A DNA stretch of 64,000 bases from Bog-473 sp963750075 (GCA_963750075.1 CAVVPG010000002.1:62001-126000); one strand, 5' to 3'; positions 34,390 to 43,652 are shown, counted from the first letter of the stretch. Translations and numbers: made by a program. Notes: generated by a model not told the origin, from the sequence alone.

Positions 34390-35629
34390 CGGGGACGTCG
34401 TCGACCTTGCCCGCCACGTGGTGACGGAAGACCGGCAGGAGCGCGCCGATGACGGCGGCGCCCGCGATGCAGGCGAGCCCGCCCGAGACCACCGAGAACT
34501 CCACGCTGGTGAGCGTCGCGACAGCGCCCGACTCGAGGTCGCCGAGACGCGGGCCGCCCTGGACCACGGCCATCTGGATGGAGGACATCCGGCTCCGCAG
34601 GCGCTCGGGCACCGAGGTCTGCAGCATGGTGTTGCGCAGCACGGCGGAGATCACGTCGGCCCATCCCGCCACGGCCAGGAGCACGAGGCCGACCCACAGC
34701 GTGTCGACGAGGCCGAAGAGTGCGATGGCCGCGCCCCACACCGAGACGGCCACGATCACCGCCCACCCCTGGCGGCGCAGGTTGGCGACCCAGCCCGTGG
34801 TCACGGCGCCGATGAGCGCCCCGACGCCCGGTGCGGCGTAGAGGAACCCCAGGGCGATGGTCCCGCCGCCGAACACACTGCCCGCCATGGCGGGGAAGAG
34901 CGCCCGCGGCATGCCGAACACCATGGCGTTGATGTCGATCAGGTAGACGCCCTGCAGTGCCTGGCGGGTGCGCAGGTAGCGCACCCCCTCCTTGGTCGAC
35001 TGCCAGGGCGACAGACGCCCCGCATCCTCGGTCGGCGGGATCGGGCGCAGGAGGGCCGAGGTCACGGTGGCCACCACGAAGGAGACGCCATCGAGCGCGT
35101 AGACGAGCGGGAGGCCGATGCCGAGCAGCAGGCCCGAGAGCGCGGGGCCGACGATGACGCCGACCTGGAAGACGATCTGCATCATGGCTGCGGCCGCCGC
35201 GAAATGACGGCGCTCGACCATGCCGGGCACCGAGGCCATGCGCGCCGTGTTGGAGAAGCCCATGAGGCCCGCCGCCAGGGAGCTGACGACGTAGAGCGCG
35301 GCGAGGGACGGATGGGCCAGCGCGGCGTTGATGGCCATGGCCGCGCTGGTGAGCATCATGCCTGCCGCGGTCCACACCATGATGCGGCGCCGGTCCACGG
35401 TGTCGCCGATCGGCCCGGCGGAGAGTGCGCCGGCGAGGAAGGGGAAGAGCTGGGCCAGGCTGATGGCACCCACCTGCAGCGAGGAGTGGGTCATGGAATA
35501 GACCTGGTAGGGGATGGCGACCACGGTCAGCTGCGTCCCCAGCATGGAGATGAGTTGCCCGGTGAACAGGAGCCGGAAGTCGCGGCTCTCCCGCAGCGGG
35601 GTGGTGTCCACCAGGATCCGGCCCGGCAT
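34385..35629 (-). CDS. MFS transporter (EntS-like group)
   Basis: The 414-residue product has about 12 membrane helices. It opens with LRESRDFRLLFTGQLISMLGTQLTVVAIPYQVY and has the MFS loop GPIGDTVDRRRIM between helices 2 and 3, typical of the MFS_3 group that exports siderophores and drugs. The substrate is unknown. The start lies 6 nt after TAGGCT. Confidence 0.88.
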   Translation of the reverse strand: MPGRILVDTTPLRESRDFRLLFTGQLISMLGTQLTVVAIPYQVYSMTHSSLQVGAISLAQLFPFLAGALSAGPIGDTVDRRRIMVWTAAGMMLTSAAMAINAALAHPSLAALYVVSSLAAGLMGFSNTARMASVPGMVERRHFAAAAAMMQIVFQVGVIVGPALSGLLLGIGLPLVYALDGVSFVVATVTSALLRPIPPTEDAGRLSPWQSTKEGVRYLRTRQALQGVYLIDINAMVFGMPRALFPAMAGSVFGGGTIALGFLYAAPGVGALIGAVTTGWVANLRRQGWAVIVAVSVWGAAIALFGLVDTLWVGLVLLAVAGWADVISAVLRNTMLQTSVPERLRSRMSSIQMAVVQGGPRLGDLESGAVATLTSVEFSVVSGGLACIAGAAVIGALLPVFRHHVAGKVDDVPV

Positions 35630-35635
35630 GGGAGA

Positions 35636-35641
35636 AGCCTA
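35636..35641 (-). promoter_or_regulatory. -10 hexamer for the MFS gene (leaderless)
   Basis: TAGGCT, TCTCCC, then the ATG at 35629. Confidence 0.6.
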
Positions 35642-35679
35642 GGGTCGGCCGCGTCGGGCGGAGCGACCGGTGGACGCGT

Positions 35680-36501
35680 TCAGGAGAGCTGCTGGCCGAG
35701 GTCGCGCACGGAGATGTCCCACGCGGCAGGCCAGTCCCGGGTGCGCAGGAGGGCGTCGCTGCCTCCGTCGCAGAACACGACCGACCCGCAGAAGAACGAT
35801 CCGTCCGGGCCCAGCAGGAACTCCACCAGCGCGGCGATCTCCTCGGGCCGTCCGGGCCGCCCGAGCGGGATGGGCAGCATGTCGAGCAGCGGACCCGTCT
35901 CGGGGTCGGCCCGCATGCCGGCCACCATCGGGGTGTCGATCATGCCCGGCGCGACCGCGTTCAACCGGAGCCCGGCGCCGGCCCACGCGCCACCGGTCGC
36001 CTGGCGCCTGACCCAGTGGGCGACCGCCAGCTTGGTGGCGGGGTAGGCCACGAGGGAGCCGCGGGCATCGGCGATGCGGGCACTCAGCTCCTCGTCGTGG
36101 GCCAGGCAGGCCTCGACCAGATCGGCCGGGACGGCCGGCTGCACGGTCGTCGAGTTCGAGCTGATGGCCACCGCGGCGCCCCCCGGGGCCAGGAGCGGGC
36201 GGAGGCCGTCGAGGACGTCCACGGTCCCGAAGTAGTTCACCGCCGCCAGCAACGACCCGGCCCGGCTCGGGGCGCCCGCCAGCCCGGCGCAGGTCACGAC
36301 GCCGGCCAGGGTCCCGCCGCAGCGCTCGGCCGACTCGGCCACCGCCTGTGCCCGGCCGGCCGGGGTCCCGAGGTCGGCCACCACGTCGGTGTCGTCCTTG
36401 TCGACCCCCACCACGTACCAGCCCGCGGCCCGCAGCCGGGTCGCGGTCGCAGCCCCGATCCCCGACGCCGCGCCGGTGATGACGACGGCGCGCTCAGGCA
36501 G
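35680..36501 (-). CDS. Short-chain dehydrogenase/reductase
   Basis: The 273-residue product is a classical SDR with VVITGAASGIGAAT at its N-terminus, the active-site YPATK, AISSNSTT for the catalytic Ser, and NAVAPGMIDTPM. The overall pattern resembles the 3-alpha-hydroxysteroid/coniferyl alcohol dehydrogenase subgroup. No ATG, GTG or TTG lies between the upstream in-frame stop and the glycine motif; the only candidate is the CTG at 36501, overlapping the end of bcp by 8 nt. Starting at the later GTG (36414) would delete the NAD-binding loop. Confidence 0.82.
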   Translation of the reverse strand: MPERAVVITGAASGIGAATATRLRAAGWYVVGVDKDDTDVVADLGTPAGRAQAVAESAERCGGTLAGVVTCAGLAGAPSRAGSLLAAVNYFGTVDVLDGLRPLLAPGGAAVAISSNSTTVQPAVPADLVEACLAHDEELSARIADARGSLVAYPATKLAVAHWVRRQATGGAWAGAGLRLNAVAPGMIDTPMVAGMRADPETGPLLDMLPIPLGRPGRPEEIAALVEFLLGPDGSFFCGSVVFCDGGSDALLRTRDWPAAWDISVRDLGQQLS

Positions 36502-36952
36502 CGCGGCGCGCCTTCAGGAGGGCGAGCGCCTTGTCGGCGTGGGAACCCATGGACACCTCGGAGTGGATCACGTCGAGCAGCGTGCGGTCGGTGTCGATGA
36601 CGAAGGTGACCCGCTTGTTGGGCAGGAAGCTCGGGCCGCGCTTCGCGCCGAGCTGGGCGGCCACCACCCGCTCGCTGTCCGACAGCAATGGGAAGCCGAG
36701 CGACTCCTTCTCGTCGAAGCGCTTCTGCTTGTCGACCGTGTCGGCGCTGATGCCGACCGGCTGCGCGCCGACGGCGGCGAACTCCGCCGCCAGGTCGCGG
36801 AAGTGGCAGCTCTCCTTCGTGCAGCCGTAGGTCATGGCGGCGGGGTAGAAGAACAGGACGACCGGGCCGTCCGCCAGGAACCCGCCCAGGGTCCGGGGCG
36901 TGCCCGTCTGGTCGGGGAGCTCGAAATCGGGGACGACGTCACCTGTGCGCAT
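36494..36952 (-). CDS. bcp: Thioredoxin-dependent peroxiredoxin (BCP/PrxQ)
   Basis: Bcp reduces peroxides using thiols from thioredoxin. The 152-residue product has FFYPAAMTYGCTKESCHFRD with the peroxidatic Cys (normally in TxxCT) and a resolving Cys five residues later, the PrxQ arrangement. VGISADTVDKQKRF and FLPNKRVTFVID follow the family. The peroxidatic site reads MTYGCTKESC rather than the usual TPGCTxEA. It is co-transcribed with the following SDR gene. Confidence 0.92.
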   Translation of the reverse strand: MRTGDVVPDFELPDQTGTPRTLGGFLADGPVVLFFYPAAMTYGCTKESCHFRDLAAEFAAVGAQPVGISADTVDKQKRFDEKESLGFPLLSDSERVVAAQLGAKRGPSFLPNKRVTFVIDTDRTLLDVIHSEVSMGSHADKALALLKARRAA

Positions 36953-36958
36953 CCGCTC

Positions 36959-36964
36959 AATGTA
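36959..36964 (-). promoter_or_regulatory. -10 hexamer for bcp (leaderless)
   Basis: TACATT, GAGCGG, then the ATG at 36952. Confidence 0.6.
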
Positions 36965-36991
36965 GAGCGAAGCCGCCGTAGCGCGCCGGGG

Positions 36992-37738
36992 CTAGGCCTC
37001 GAAGCGGAACCCGACGCCCCGCACCGTGACCAGGTGGCGCGGATTGGCCGGGTCGGGCTCGATCTTGCGGCGCAGCCGCTTGATGTGGGTGTCGAGGGTG
37101 CGGGTGTCGGTCAGCTCCTGGTCCCACCACAGCCGGTCGATGCACCAGTCCCGGGTGACGACCTGGCCGCTGTGGGACATGAGCAGGGCCAGGAGGTCGA
37201 ACTCCTTGCGGGACAGGTCGACGGGGGCCTCGCTCACCATGACCTCGCGGCGGCCGGCGTCGAGGCGCACCGGCCCCACCGAGAGGACCTCCTCGTGGTG
37301 CTCGGCCACGGCCACGCCGCGTCGCAGGACGGCCCGCATGCGGGCCACCAGCTCGCGCAGGCGGAACGGCTTGGCCACGTAGTCGCTGGCGCCGAGCTCC
37401 AGGCCGAGCACGATGTCGACCTCGGAGTCGCGCGCGGTGACCATGATGATGGGCACCGGCTTGAGGCTTCGCATCTGCTGGCAGATCTCGATGCCCGACT
37501 GGTCGGGCAGCATGACGTCGAGGAGCACCAGGTCGGGGTGCACCCGGTGGAACAGGCGCAGCGCCTCGTGCCCGTCCCCCGCGCTCTCGACGGTGAAGCC
37601 CTCCCGTGTCAGGCCCGACGCGAGGGCTTGACGGTAGGACTCCTCGTCGTCGACCACCAGCACGAGAGGACGATTGTCCCGCGACGGCCCCGTGATGGTG
37701 GGCCGGCCATTGGTTGCCGGTGCACTTGCGATCGCCAC
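36992..37738 (-). CDS. OmpR/PhoB-family response regulator (RegX3-like)
   Basis: The 248-residue product has a receiver domain (LVLVVDDEESYRQAL, phospho-acceptor LVLLDVMLP, signalling IIMVTARDSE, YVAKPFRLREL) and a winged-helix DNA-binding domain (LSRKEFDLLALLMSHSGQVVTRDWCIDRLWW...TLDTHIKRLRRKI). It has an extra basic N-terminal stretch of about 22 residues. No histidine kinase is adjacent, so it is an orphan. The GTG start faces a 430-bp non-coding region. Confidence 0.9.
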   Translation of the reverse strand: MAIASAPATNGRPTITGPSRDNRPLVLVVDDEESYRQALASGLTREGFTVESAGDGHEALRLFHRVHPDLVLLDVMLPDQSGIEICQQMRSLKPVPIIMVTARDSEVDIVLGLELGASDYVAKPFRLRELVARMRAVLRRGVAVAEHHEEVLSVGPVRLDAGRREVMVSEAPVDLSRKEFDLLALLMSHSGQVVTRDWCIDRLWWDQELTDTRTLDTHIKRLRRKIEPDPANPRHLVTVRGVGFRFEA

Positions 37739-38167
37739 GCCGTGGTCCGCCTCAGGCAGCGTCGTGGGGGGCCCGGGGCGAGTGGAGCGTGAGAAGAGCA
37801 GGCGACGACGGAGGACGGGGGGTCGATCGCACCGACGTCGCCTGGACGCGCGGGGAGGCGAATACCCGCGCCTTGGTGACCAACGATCCGAAGAACCCGG
37901 TGCGGTGTGAGCGCGCCGGTCGGATCATGATGACCTCGGCCGAGTGGTCCCGGCCGTGATGGCGCCCGACCAAGGGTGCGGAACGAGCATCCCGGCCGGC
38001 GTGATCCATACGCTGATCAGCTGTCGCCATCGGGACTCACGCTACGGAGCCGAGGTAAACGTGTTGTGAAACGGGTGCAACCAACAAGTGTTCTGCAGAT
38101 GAACTCTTCACCGCCCCGTTCGGGCCAGGGGCGTTACGCTCCCAGGCACACGACTGGGAGGTGCCCG
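37739..38167. other. 430-bp non-coding divergent region
   Basis: No convincing gene lies here. It separates the leftward response regulator from the rightward PPOX gene. A somewhat less GC-rich patch around 38050-38110, with GTAAACGTGTTGTGAAACG near 38054, could hold regulator sites, but I cannot assign one. Confidence 0.5.
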
Positions 38168-38668
38168 ATGACCGAGGCCATGGGCCACGGGGTGAACCAA
38201 CGCAAGGCCATTGCGATGACGCCCGACGAGGTGGAGGCGTTCCTCGCCGAGCGGCGGGCCATGACCATGTGCTCGTTCGCCCACGACGGCTCGATCCATG
38301 CGGTGGCCATGTGGTACGGGTTCCTCGACGGGTGCGTGACGGTGGAGACCAAGTCCAAATCCCAGAAGGTGCAGAACCTGCGCCGGGACCCGCGTTGCAC
38401 CCTTCTCTTCGAGGACGGCGACTACTACGAGGAGCTGCGCGGCGTGGAGCTGGTCGGCACGGCGGAGATCGTCGAAGAGCCCGACAAGCTCTGGACCCTC
38501 GGGGTCAGCGTGTTCGAGCGCTATTACGGCGCCTATTCCGACGATCTCAAGCCGTTCCTCGAGGCCATGCTGCACAAGCGGGTGGCGATCAAGCTCCACG
38601 TGCAGCGGACGGTGAGCTGGGACCACCGCAAGCTCGGGTTGCCCCCGATGCGCCCGGCCCAGGGGTGA
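38168..38668 (+). CDS. PPOX-fold flavin/F420-dependent oxidoreductase-like protein
   Basis: The 166-residue product looks like the split-barrel PNPOx family: MTPDEVEAFLAERRAMTMCSFAHDGSIHAVAMWYGFLDGCVTVETKSKSQKVQNLRRDP, then CTLLFEDGDYYEELRGVELVGTAEIV. In actinobacteria this subgroup often uses F420 or binds haem breakdown products; the cofactor is not decidable here. The ATG has GGGAGG upstream and the stop overlaps the next gene. Confidence 0.85.
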   Translation: MTEAMGHGVNQRKAIAMTPDEVEAFLAERRAMTMCSFAHDGSIHAVAMWYGFLDGCVTVETKSKSQKVQNLRRDPRCTLLFEDGDYYEELRGVELVGTAEIVEEPDKLWTLGVSVFERYYGAYSDDLKPFLEAMLHKRVAIKLHVQRTVSWDHRKLGLPPMRPAQG

Positions 38669-39156
38669 GGATCGCCATCCGCCACGCGGTCGCGGTGCCG
38701 CCTGCCCAGGCGATCGCCGCCTACGGATCTCCGGCGTTCTACACGGGAAGGCGGGAGAGAGACGACATCGCCATGCTCGAGGTGGTGCGCCACGACGACG
38801 AGGGCGAGCGGGTCCTCATTGAGGTTCGCTTCGCGTTCACCGGCTCGGTGTCCGCCGCGGTGCGCGCCGTCATCGACCCGGCCAAGATGTCGTGGGTCAC
38901 CCGGACCGAGGTGCGGCCCGCCGAGGCCCGCACGGACTGGGTGGTCCTGCCCGACCACTACGCGGACCGCCTGACCGCCGGCGGCAGCTACCGGTTCGCG
39001 CCGGGGGACGGCCCGGACACGACGGTCGTCTCCGTCGAGGGCGACCTGTCGGTCCACGTCCCGATCGTCGGTCGCTCGGTCGAGCGGGCCATCGTCCCGG
39101 GGTTGTCCCGCTACATCGAGGACGAGGTGGCGAGCATCCCGACCCTGGCGCCCTGA
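38665..39156 (+). CDS. DUF2505-like (SRPBCC-type) protein
   Basis: The 163-residue product resembles DUF2505, an actinobacterial START/SRPBCC-like family: an N-terminal RHAVAVPPAQAIAAYGSPAFY segment, a central YRF...WVTRTEV-type strand region, and a C-terminal GDLSVHVPIVGRSVERAIVPGL helix. Such folds usually bind hydrophobic ligands. The GTG overlaps the stop of the PPOX gene, so the two are coupled. Confidence 0.75.
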   Translation: MRIAIRHAVAVPPAQAIAAYGSPAFYTGRRERDDIAMLEVVRHDDEGERVLIEVRFAFTGSVSAAVRAVIDPAKMSWVTRTEVRPAEARTDWVVLPDHYADRLTAGGSYRFAPGDGPDTTVVSVEGDLSVHVPIVGRSVERAIVPGLSRYIEDEVASIPTLAP

Positions 39157-39170
39157 GGCATCGTTGCCGG

Positions 39171-40568
39171 CTACGCGCACGCCTTGAGCAGCTGCGTCAT
39201 CCCGTCCTCGATCCCGCCGGCCAGCACGTCGATGTCCTCGGTGGTGTCGTAGTCGCCCGTGATCCCGAAGTTGACCTCGCCGTCGTAGGAGAAGATGGCG
39301 ATGCCGAGGCGGATCTGGCCGCCGAGCGGTACGTAGGGGAAGGCCCGGATCATGCGCCGTCCCGCCGCGTAGAGCGGGAACTGGGGACCCGGCACGTTGG
39401 TGGTGACCGTGTTGACGTTGTGCTGGCTCGCCCGTGTGGCCAGGCGCATCCCGAGCGCCAGCAGCATGGGCGGGGCGAAGCCCGACATGGACGTGAGCGC
39501 CTCCCCGGCCACCGCCTGCTTGGAGTCCTTGAGGTGCTTCATCTGCGCGCTGATGGTGTGCAGGCGCAGCACGGGGTCCTCGATGTCGACGGGGAGCTCG
39601 GCGAACATCGCCGAGACCCTGTTCTCGAACGTGCCGTCGCCGACCGCCTTCCCCGAGGCGTCACGCGGCCGGACCGAGACGGGCACGAGCGTGCGCACCA
39701 CACGCTCGACGTCCTCGTCGCGCGAAAGGAGGAGCTCACGGAACCCGTTGGTGATGGCCGCGAGCACGACATCGTTGAAGGTCCCCCCGAGGCCCTTGCG
39801 CACCCGCTTGATGTCGTCGACCGACGTCGTCGCCCAGGCGTAGCGCCGGTGGGGCCCGAGCGGGCCGTTGAGGCTCGACAACGGCATCGGCCGGACCAGC
39901 CCGCTCAGGGCGAACAGGCCGCCGACGACCTCCAGCGCGTAGCCGGCCATGCGGCGGACGACGCGGGTCTGCGCGCGCGCCGCGCGCAGCTGCTCGTAGG
40001 GCGAGCGCGCGATGTTCTCCAGCGCATCCACCATGAGCTCGAAGCCCGAGGGCATGGGCCGCGGTACCCATTCTGAGGGCTCGGGGCGCGTCGCCTCCGG
40101 ACTCAGGTCCATGACCACGGCCAGCAGGTCGGTGCCCGCGACGCCGTCGACCAGCGCGTGGTGCGTCTTGGACAGCATCGCCCAGCGCCCGTCCTCGAGT
40201 CCCTCGACCACCCAGATCTCCCACAGTGGCTTCGAGCGGTCGAGCTGTTGCGCCATCACGCGCCCGACGAGCTTGCGGAGCTCGCTCTCGCCACCCGGTG
40301 CGGGCAGCGCCGTGTGGCGGAGGTGGTACTCGATGTTGAAGTGCGGGTCGTCCACCCACACCGGGCGCCCGAGCTCGAACGGGACGAACCGCACCCTCTG
40401 GCGGTAGCGGGGGACGAGGTCGAGCTTCGCGTCGACCATGTCGACGATGTCGGCGAACGGCGGCGGCGGACCTTCGAAGATGGCAACCGATGCGATGTGC
40501 ATGTGGGACACGTGGTCCTCGATGTGGAGGAACGACGCGTCCAGCGGGCTCAGGCGGTCAGGGCCCAT
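39171..40568 (-). CDS. Wax ester synthase/diacylglycerol acyltransferase (second copy)
   Basis: The 465-residue product has the canonical WS/DGAT layout: SPLDASFLHIEDHVSHMHI at the start, PLWEIWVVEGL, the catalytic HHALVDG (H136, H137, D141), NGPLGPHRRYA and the conserved NVPGPQFPLYAAGRRM near the C-terminus. It looks closer to characterised TAG synthases than the copy at 25.9 kb. A GGGAGGG site precedes the ATG. A patatin-like gene lies 68 nt upstream on the same strand. Confidence 0.93.
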   Translation of the reverse strand: MGPDRLSPLDASFLHIEDHVSHMHIASVAIFEGPPPPFADIVDMVDAKLDLVPRYRQRVRFVPFELGRPVWVDDPHFNIEYHLRHTALPAPGGESELRKLVGRVMAQQLDRSKPLWEIWVVEGLEDGRWAMLSKTHHALVDGVAGTDLLAVVMDLSPEATRPEPSEWVPRPMPSGFELMVDALENIARSPYEQLRAARAQTRVVRRMAGYALEVVGGLFALSGLVRPMPLSSLNGPLGPHRRYAWATTSVDDIKRVRKGLGGTFNDVVLAAITNGFRELLLSRDEDVERVVRTLVPVSVRPRDASGKAVGDGTFENRVSAMFAELPVDIEDPVLRLHTISAQMKHLKDSKQAVAGEALTSMSGFAPPMLLALGMRLATRASQHNVNTVTTNVPGPQFPLYAAGRRMIRAFPYVPLGGQIRLGIAIFSYDGEVNFGITGDYDTTEDIDVLAGGIEDGMTQLLKACA

Positions 40569-40636
40569 CGCAACCCTCCCTTCGGGTGCACTTCCGCCCG
40601 CACGCTACTACCGCGATGCCGCCCGGTTCCGGGCCG

Positions 40637-41656
40637 TCAGCCGGCGCTGGCGGCGGCGATCGGGTCGCCCAGTGAGGCCAGGAGAGGGGAGGCGAGGATC
40701 CGCTGCCGGGTCTCCTCGTAGGCGGCCTCGATGACCCGCGGGCCCCGGTCCTCGGCCATGGCCCGCAGCCCCATGGCCCGGCGTGCGTCGGCGCCCGGCT
40801 CCAGGCTGACCACCACCACCCCGCCCGACTCGAGCCGGGCGATCTCGCGCTCCATGCGGCGGTGCACGGTGCGGCGCAGGAGGCCGTCGGCGGCGTTGAA
40901 GTGGCCCTGGGCGGCCGACATGGACGAGACGATCACGACCAGGTCGAGGCCCTCGGAGCGGACCACGTCCGCATTGGTCGCCGAGTGCACCCCGCCGTCG
41001 ACATACTCGGTGTCCTCGATCATGACCGGCCGGAAGTAGCCCGGGATGGCGCACGAGGCCAGCACCGCCGGGGCCAGCCGTGCCGGCGGTGCCCCGGGCC
41101 GGCCGAAGACCACGCGTGCACCGTCGGCCCGCCGCACGGCGCAGATGCGCAGTCCGTCCGGCCAGCGGTCGCCCATGTGCTCGTCGAGGCCGCGGGCGCG
41201 CTCGGAGATGTCGACCTGGCCCCGCGGCAGCAAGGTCACGGCCGCCACGTCGGGGCGGAACGCCAGCGGCCGCCGGGCGACCCTCGTGAGCAGCGCGGGC
41301 GAGGGCAGGTTCCAGGGCCGCAGCAGGGAAAGGACCGACGGGCTCGGCAGCGGGCCGGCGTCGGAGGGAAGGATGCGCGAGAGGATGGCGCCGCCCCGGC
41401 GGGAGGTGGGCACGCCGTAGAGCGATGCCGCCAGGTCCGTGGCAGGTACCCCGACACGCAACGCCGCGCCCGTGACCGAGCCGGCCGACGTGCCCACGAT
41501 GATGGTGGCACGTCGGGCGTCCCAGCCGCTCTCGCGGTGCAGTGCCGCCAGGACGCCGGCCTGGTAGGCCTGGCCGACGACGCCGCCGGCGCCGAGCACC
41601 AGGCCGATGGACGGGCTCCTCCGGCCGCCGAACGCCCCACGGATCACGTTCCTCAC
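40637..41656 (-). CDS. Patatin-like phospholipase
   Basis: This is a serine/Asp-dyad lipid acyl hydrolase. The 339-residue product has the oxyanion loop GLVLGAGGVVGQAYQAGVL, the nucleophile elbow VGTSAGS (S57) and the catalytic-Asp motif YVDGGVHSATNAD. All key residues are intact, unlike the copy at 27.3 kb. The GTG has a GAGGAGGG site. With the downstream WS/DGAT gene it forms an acyltransferase-lipase pair, probably for storage-lipid turnover. Confidence 0.9.
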   Translation of the reverse strand: MRNVIRGAFGGRRSPSIGLVLGAGGVVGQAYQAGVLAALHRESGWDARRATIIVGTSAGSVTGAALRVGVPATDLAASLYGVPTSRRGGAILSRILPSDAGPLPSPSVLSLLRPWNLPSPALLTRVARRPLAFRPDVAAVTLLPRGQVDISERARGLDEHMGDRWPDGLRICAVRRADGARVVFGRPGAPPARLAPAVLASCAIPGYFRPVMIEDTEYVDGGVHSATNADVVRSEGLDLVVIVSSMSAAQGHFNAADGLLRRTVHRRMEREIARLESGGVVVVSLEPGADARRAMGLRAMAEDRGPRVIEAAYEETRQRILASPLLASLGDPIAAASAG

Positions 41657-41819
41657 CCCCTCCTCTTACCCCGCATCAGAAACGGTTCACCCGGATTCAA
41701 CCTACCGGGCGCGGGACGCCGGGGTCGGTGCCCCGCTCACCTGGTGCCTGACCGGCCCGAACGCTCGTCCCGCTCCCTAAGGTGTGCCCGATCGCAGGCG
41801 GCCCCGCCCCAGGAGGTGC

Positions 41820-42923
41820 ATGACCGAGACCCTCAGGATCGTCGCCACCGTCGGTGGCGTCGCCCTCATTGTGGGCATGCTGAGCGACGCCGTGGCGACC
41901 TTGATCGTGACCCAGGGCAGCAGCGGCCTGTGGCGGCCGACCCGGCTCTTCTACGCCGCCACCTGGCGCGGCGCGCGGGCGCTGGCGGCCCGGCTTTCCG
42001 ACCACGCCGGCGAGTACCTGCTCAATGTGTACCCGGCGCTCTCGCTGCTCGGCCTCCTCGTCATGTGGCTGGCCGGCCTCATGATCGGGTGGTCGCTCGT
42101 GTACTGGGGCCTCGACCAGCGGATCGGCGGGACGAGGGACCTCGGAACCCTCGTCTACTACGCCGGCACCTCCCTCGTGACGCCGGTCTTCGGGTCGGCG
42201 CACGGCGCGCTGATCCGGATGCTCACACTCCTCGAGACCCTGACGGGCGTGGTGACGATCGCGCTGATGATCTCCTACCTCCCCGCCCTCTACGGCGCGT
42301 ACAGCCGGAGGGAGGCCCGCCTGCTGACGCTCGACGACCCCCTGGGCGGGCGGATCACCCCCCTGCGGGTCATCGCGCTCAACGCGCCGGGCGGCGACGC
42401 CGAGATGCTCTACCGGGCCCTGGGCGAATGGCAGCTGTGGACGGCGGACCTCCTCGAGAGCCACGTGTCGTACCCGATGTTGGCGCTCTTCCGGTCCCAG
42501 CACCCGGGCCAGTCGTGGGTCACGGCGCTCGGCGTGGTCACCGATGCCGCTGCCCTGGCCTCGGCCTGCGTGGAGGGGGCCCAGAGCCGCGAGCCGTACT
42601 TCCTGTACCGGCGGGGGCGCCGCGCCATCGTGGAGATCTCGAGCCGCCTCCACGTCCCGGAGGCGCCGGTCCCGGCGTCGTGGCTGGTCGAGGAGAACTT
42701 CGAGCTGGCCTGGCGCGGGCTCGCCGACACCGGGCTCCCGCTGCGGGGCAAGGCCGAGGCCTGGGCGGACCTCCAGCGCCTGCGCGAGACCTACGGGGAC
42801 GAGCTGGAGCGCCTGATCGACTTCCTGGTCGCGCCGCACGGGTTCTGGGGCCATTCGGCCGAGGCGACGGTCGCGGCCGAGGTGGCCCAGGCCGCCAGCG
42901 AGGCCAGGCGACGCTCCCGCTAG
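41820..42923 (+). CDS. Channel-like membrane protein
   Basis: The 367-residue product has N-terminal membrane helices (IVATVGGVALIVGMLSDAVATLIV; YPALSLLGLLVMWLAGLMIGWSLVYW; LTLLETLTGVVTIALMISYLPALYGAY) and a hydrophilic C-terminal half. Between helices two and three lies a pore-helix-like GTLVYYAGTSLVTPVFGSAHG, recalling two-helix ion channels but without the K+ filter TVGYG. An AGGAGG site fixes the ATG at 41820. Ion-channel function is a guess from layout. Confidence 0.7.
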   Translation: MTETLRIVATVGGVALIVGMLSDAVATLIVTQGSSGLWRPTRLFYAATWRGARALAARLSDHAGEYLLNVYPALSLLGLLVMWLAGLMIGWSLVYWGLDQRIGGTRDLGTLVYYAGTSLVTPVFGSAHGALIRMLTLLETLTGVVTIALMISYLPALYGAYSRREARLLTLDDPLGGRITPLRVIALNAPGGDAEMLYRALGEWQLWTADLLESHVSYPMLALFRSQHPGQSWVTALGVVTDAAALASACVEGAQSREPYFLYRRGRRAIVEISSRLHVPEAPVPASWLVEENFELAWRGLADTGLPLRGKAEAWADLQRLRETYGDELERLIDFLVAPHGFWGHSAEATVAAEVAQAASEARRRSR

Positions 42924-42968
42924 GGCTGCACGGCCCGAGGGGACGCACCGTTACTCTGCGGAGCTGAC

Positions 42969-43652
42969 ATGGGCAGGACCCGCGACGACCTGCACCGCAT
43001 CGCGGCGCACGTGCTGGGCCGCCGCCGCTGGGCGGTGAGCGGCCACTTCGGCCTGCGGGCGAGCCCAGGAGGCCTGGCGACCCCGGCCTTCGGGCCCGAG
43101 CCCGAGGTGCTGCGCCTCGCCGGCGCCACCCTCGTCCGCGAGGTGGGCACGCAGCGCGAGACGATCCCCCTCGAGGGCTCCACCGTGGCCGAGCTGGCCC
43201 TCTTCGCCGACGCCGATCTCGGCGCCGACTTTCCCGGCGGCGCCGACCTGCCGGCGCTCGGCCGGATCGACGAGCCGCTGCACCTCGACGCCCCCGAGCT
43301 GGATGCGCTCTACGGCTGGTTCGACCTCGCGTGGCGGGTGCTCGACGACGTCACCTCGGACGCAGCGCTCGCGCAGGACCGGTCGACCGTGCAGCTCTGG
43401 CCCGAGCACTTCGATGCCGCCACGACGGTCCAGCTCGGGCCGAAGACGACGGTGAACCTCGGCTTCTCTCCCGGCGACACCTTCTGCGAGGAGCCCTACG
43501 TGTACGTCGGGCCCTGGGGAGCGGCGCGACCGGGAGACCCCGACTACTGGAATGCTCCCTTCGGCGCGTGCGCGCCGCGCTCGCGCACCGGCGACGCACC
43601 CCACTGTGCCGCCTTCCTCCGCACCGGGCTCACCGAGTTGGCCAAGGGGTGA
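42969..43652 (+). CDS. Conserved hypothetical protein
   Basis: I cannot assign this 227-residue protein to a family. It has an N-terminal helix (RTRDDLHRIAAHVLGRRR), several strand-like stretches and a late conserved-looking region (TVQLWPEHFDAATTVQLGPKTTVNLGFSPGD, then EEPYVYVGPWG). No signal peptide or membrane helix is seen. The GTG of the next gene overlaps its stop, so the pair is co-translated. Confidence 0.75.
   Translation: MGRTRDDLHRIAAHVLGRRRWAVSGHFGLRASPGGLATPAFGPEPEVLRLAGATLVREVGTQRETIPLEGSTVAELALFADADLGADFPGGADLPALGRIDEPLHLDAPELDALYGWFDLAWRVLDDVTSDAALAQDRSTVQLWPEHFDAATTVQLGPKTTVNLGFSPGDTFCEEPYVYVGPWGAARPGDPDYWNAPFGACAPRSRTGDAPHCAAFLRTGLTELAKG

Noticed and set aside
37752..38030. 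92-codon minus-strand frame in the gap before the PPOX gene
   Set aside because: No ribosome site, no recognisable domain and a composition (Arg/Pro/Ser) typical of random high-GC frames.
41695..41720. GTTCACC half-site resembling a PHO box
   Set aside because: The second repeat matches only 5 of 7 bases and with 10-bp rather than 11-bp spacing; no link to a phosphate gene.
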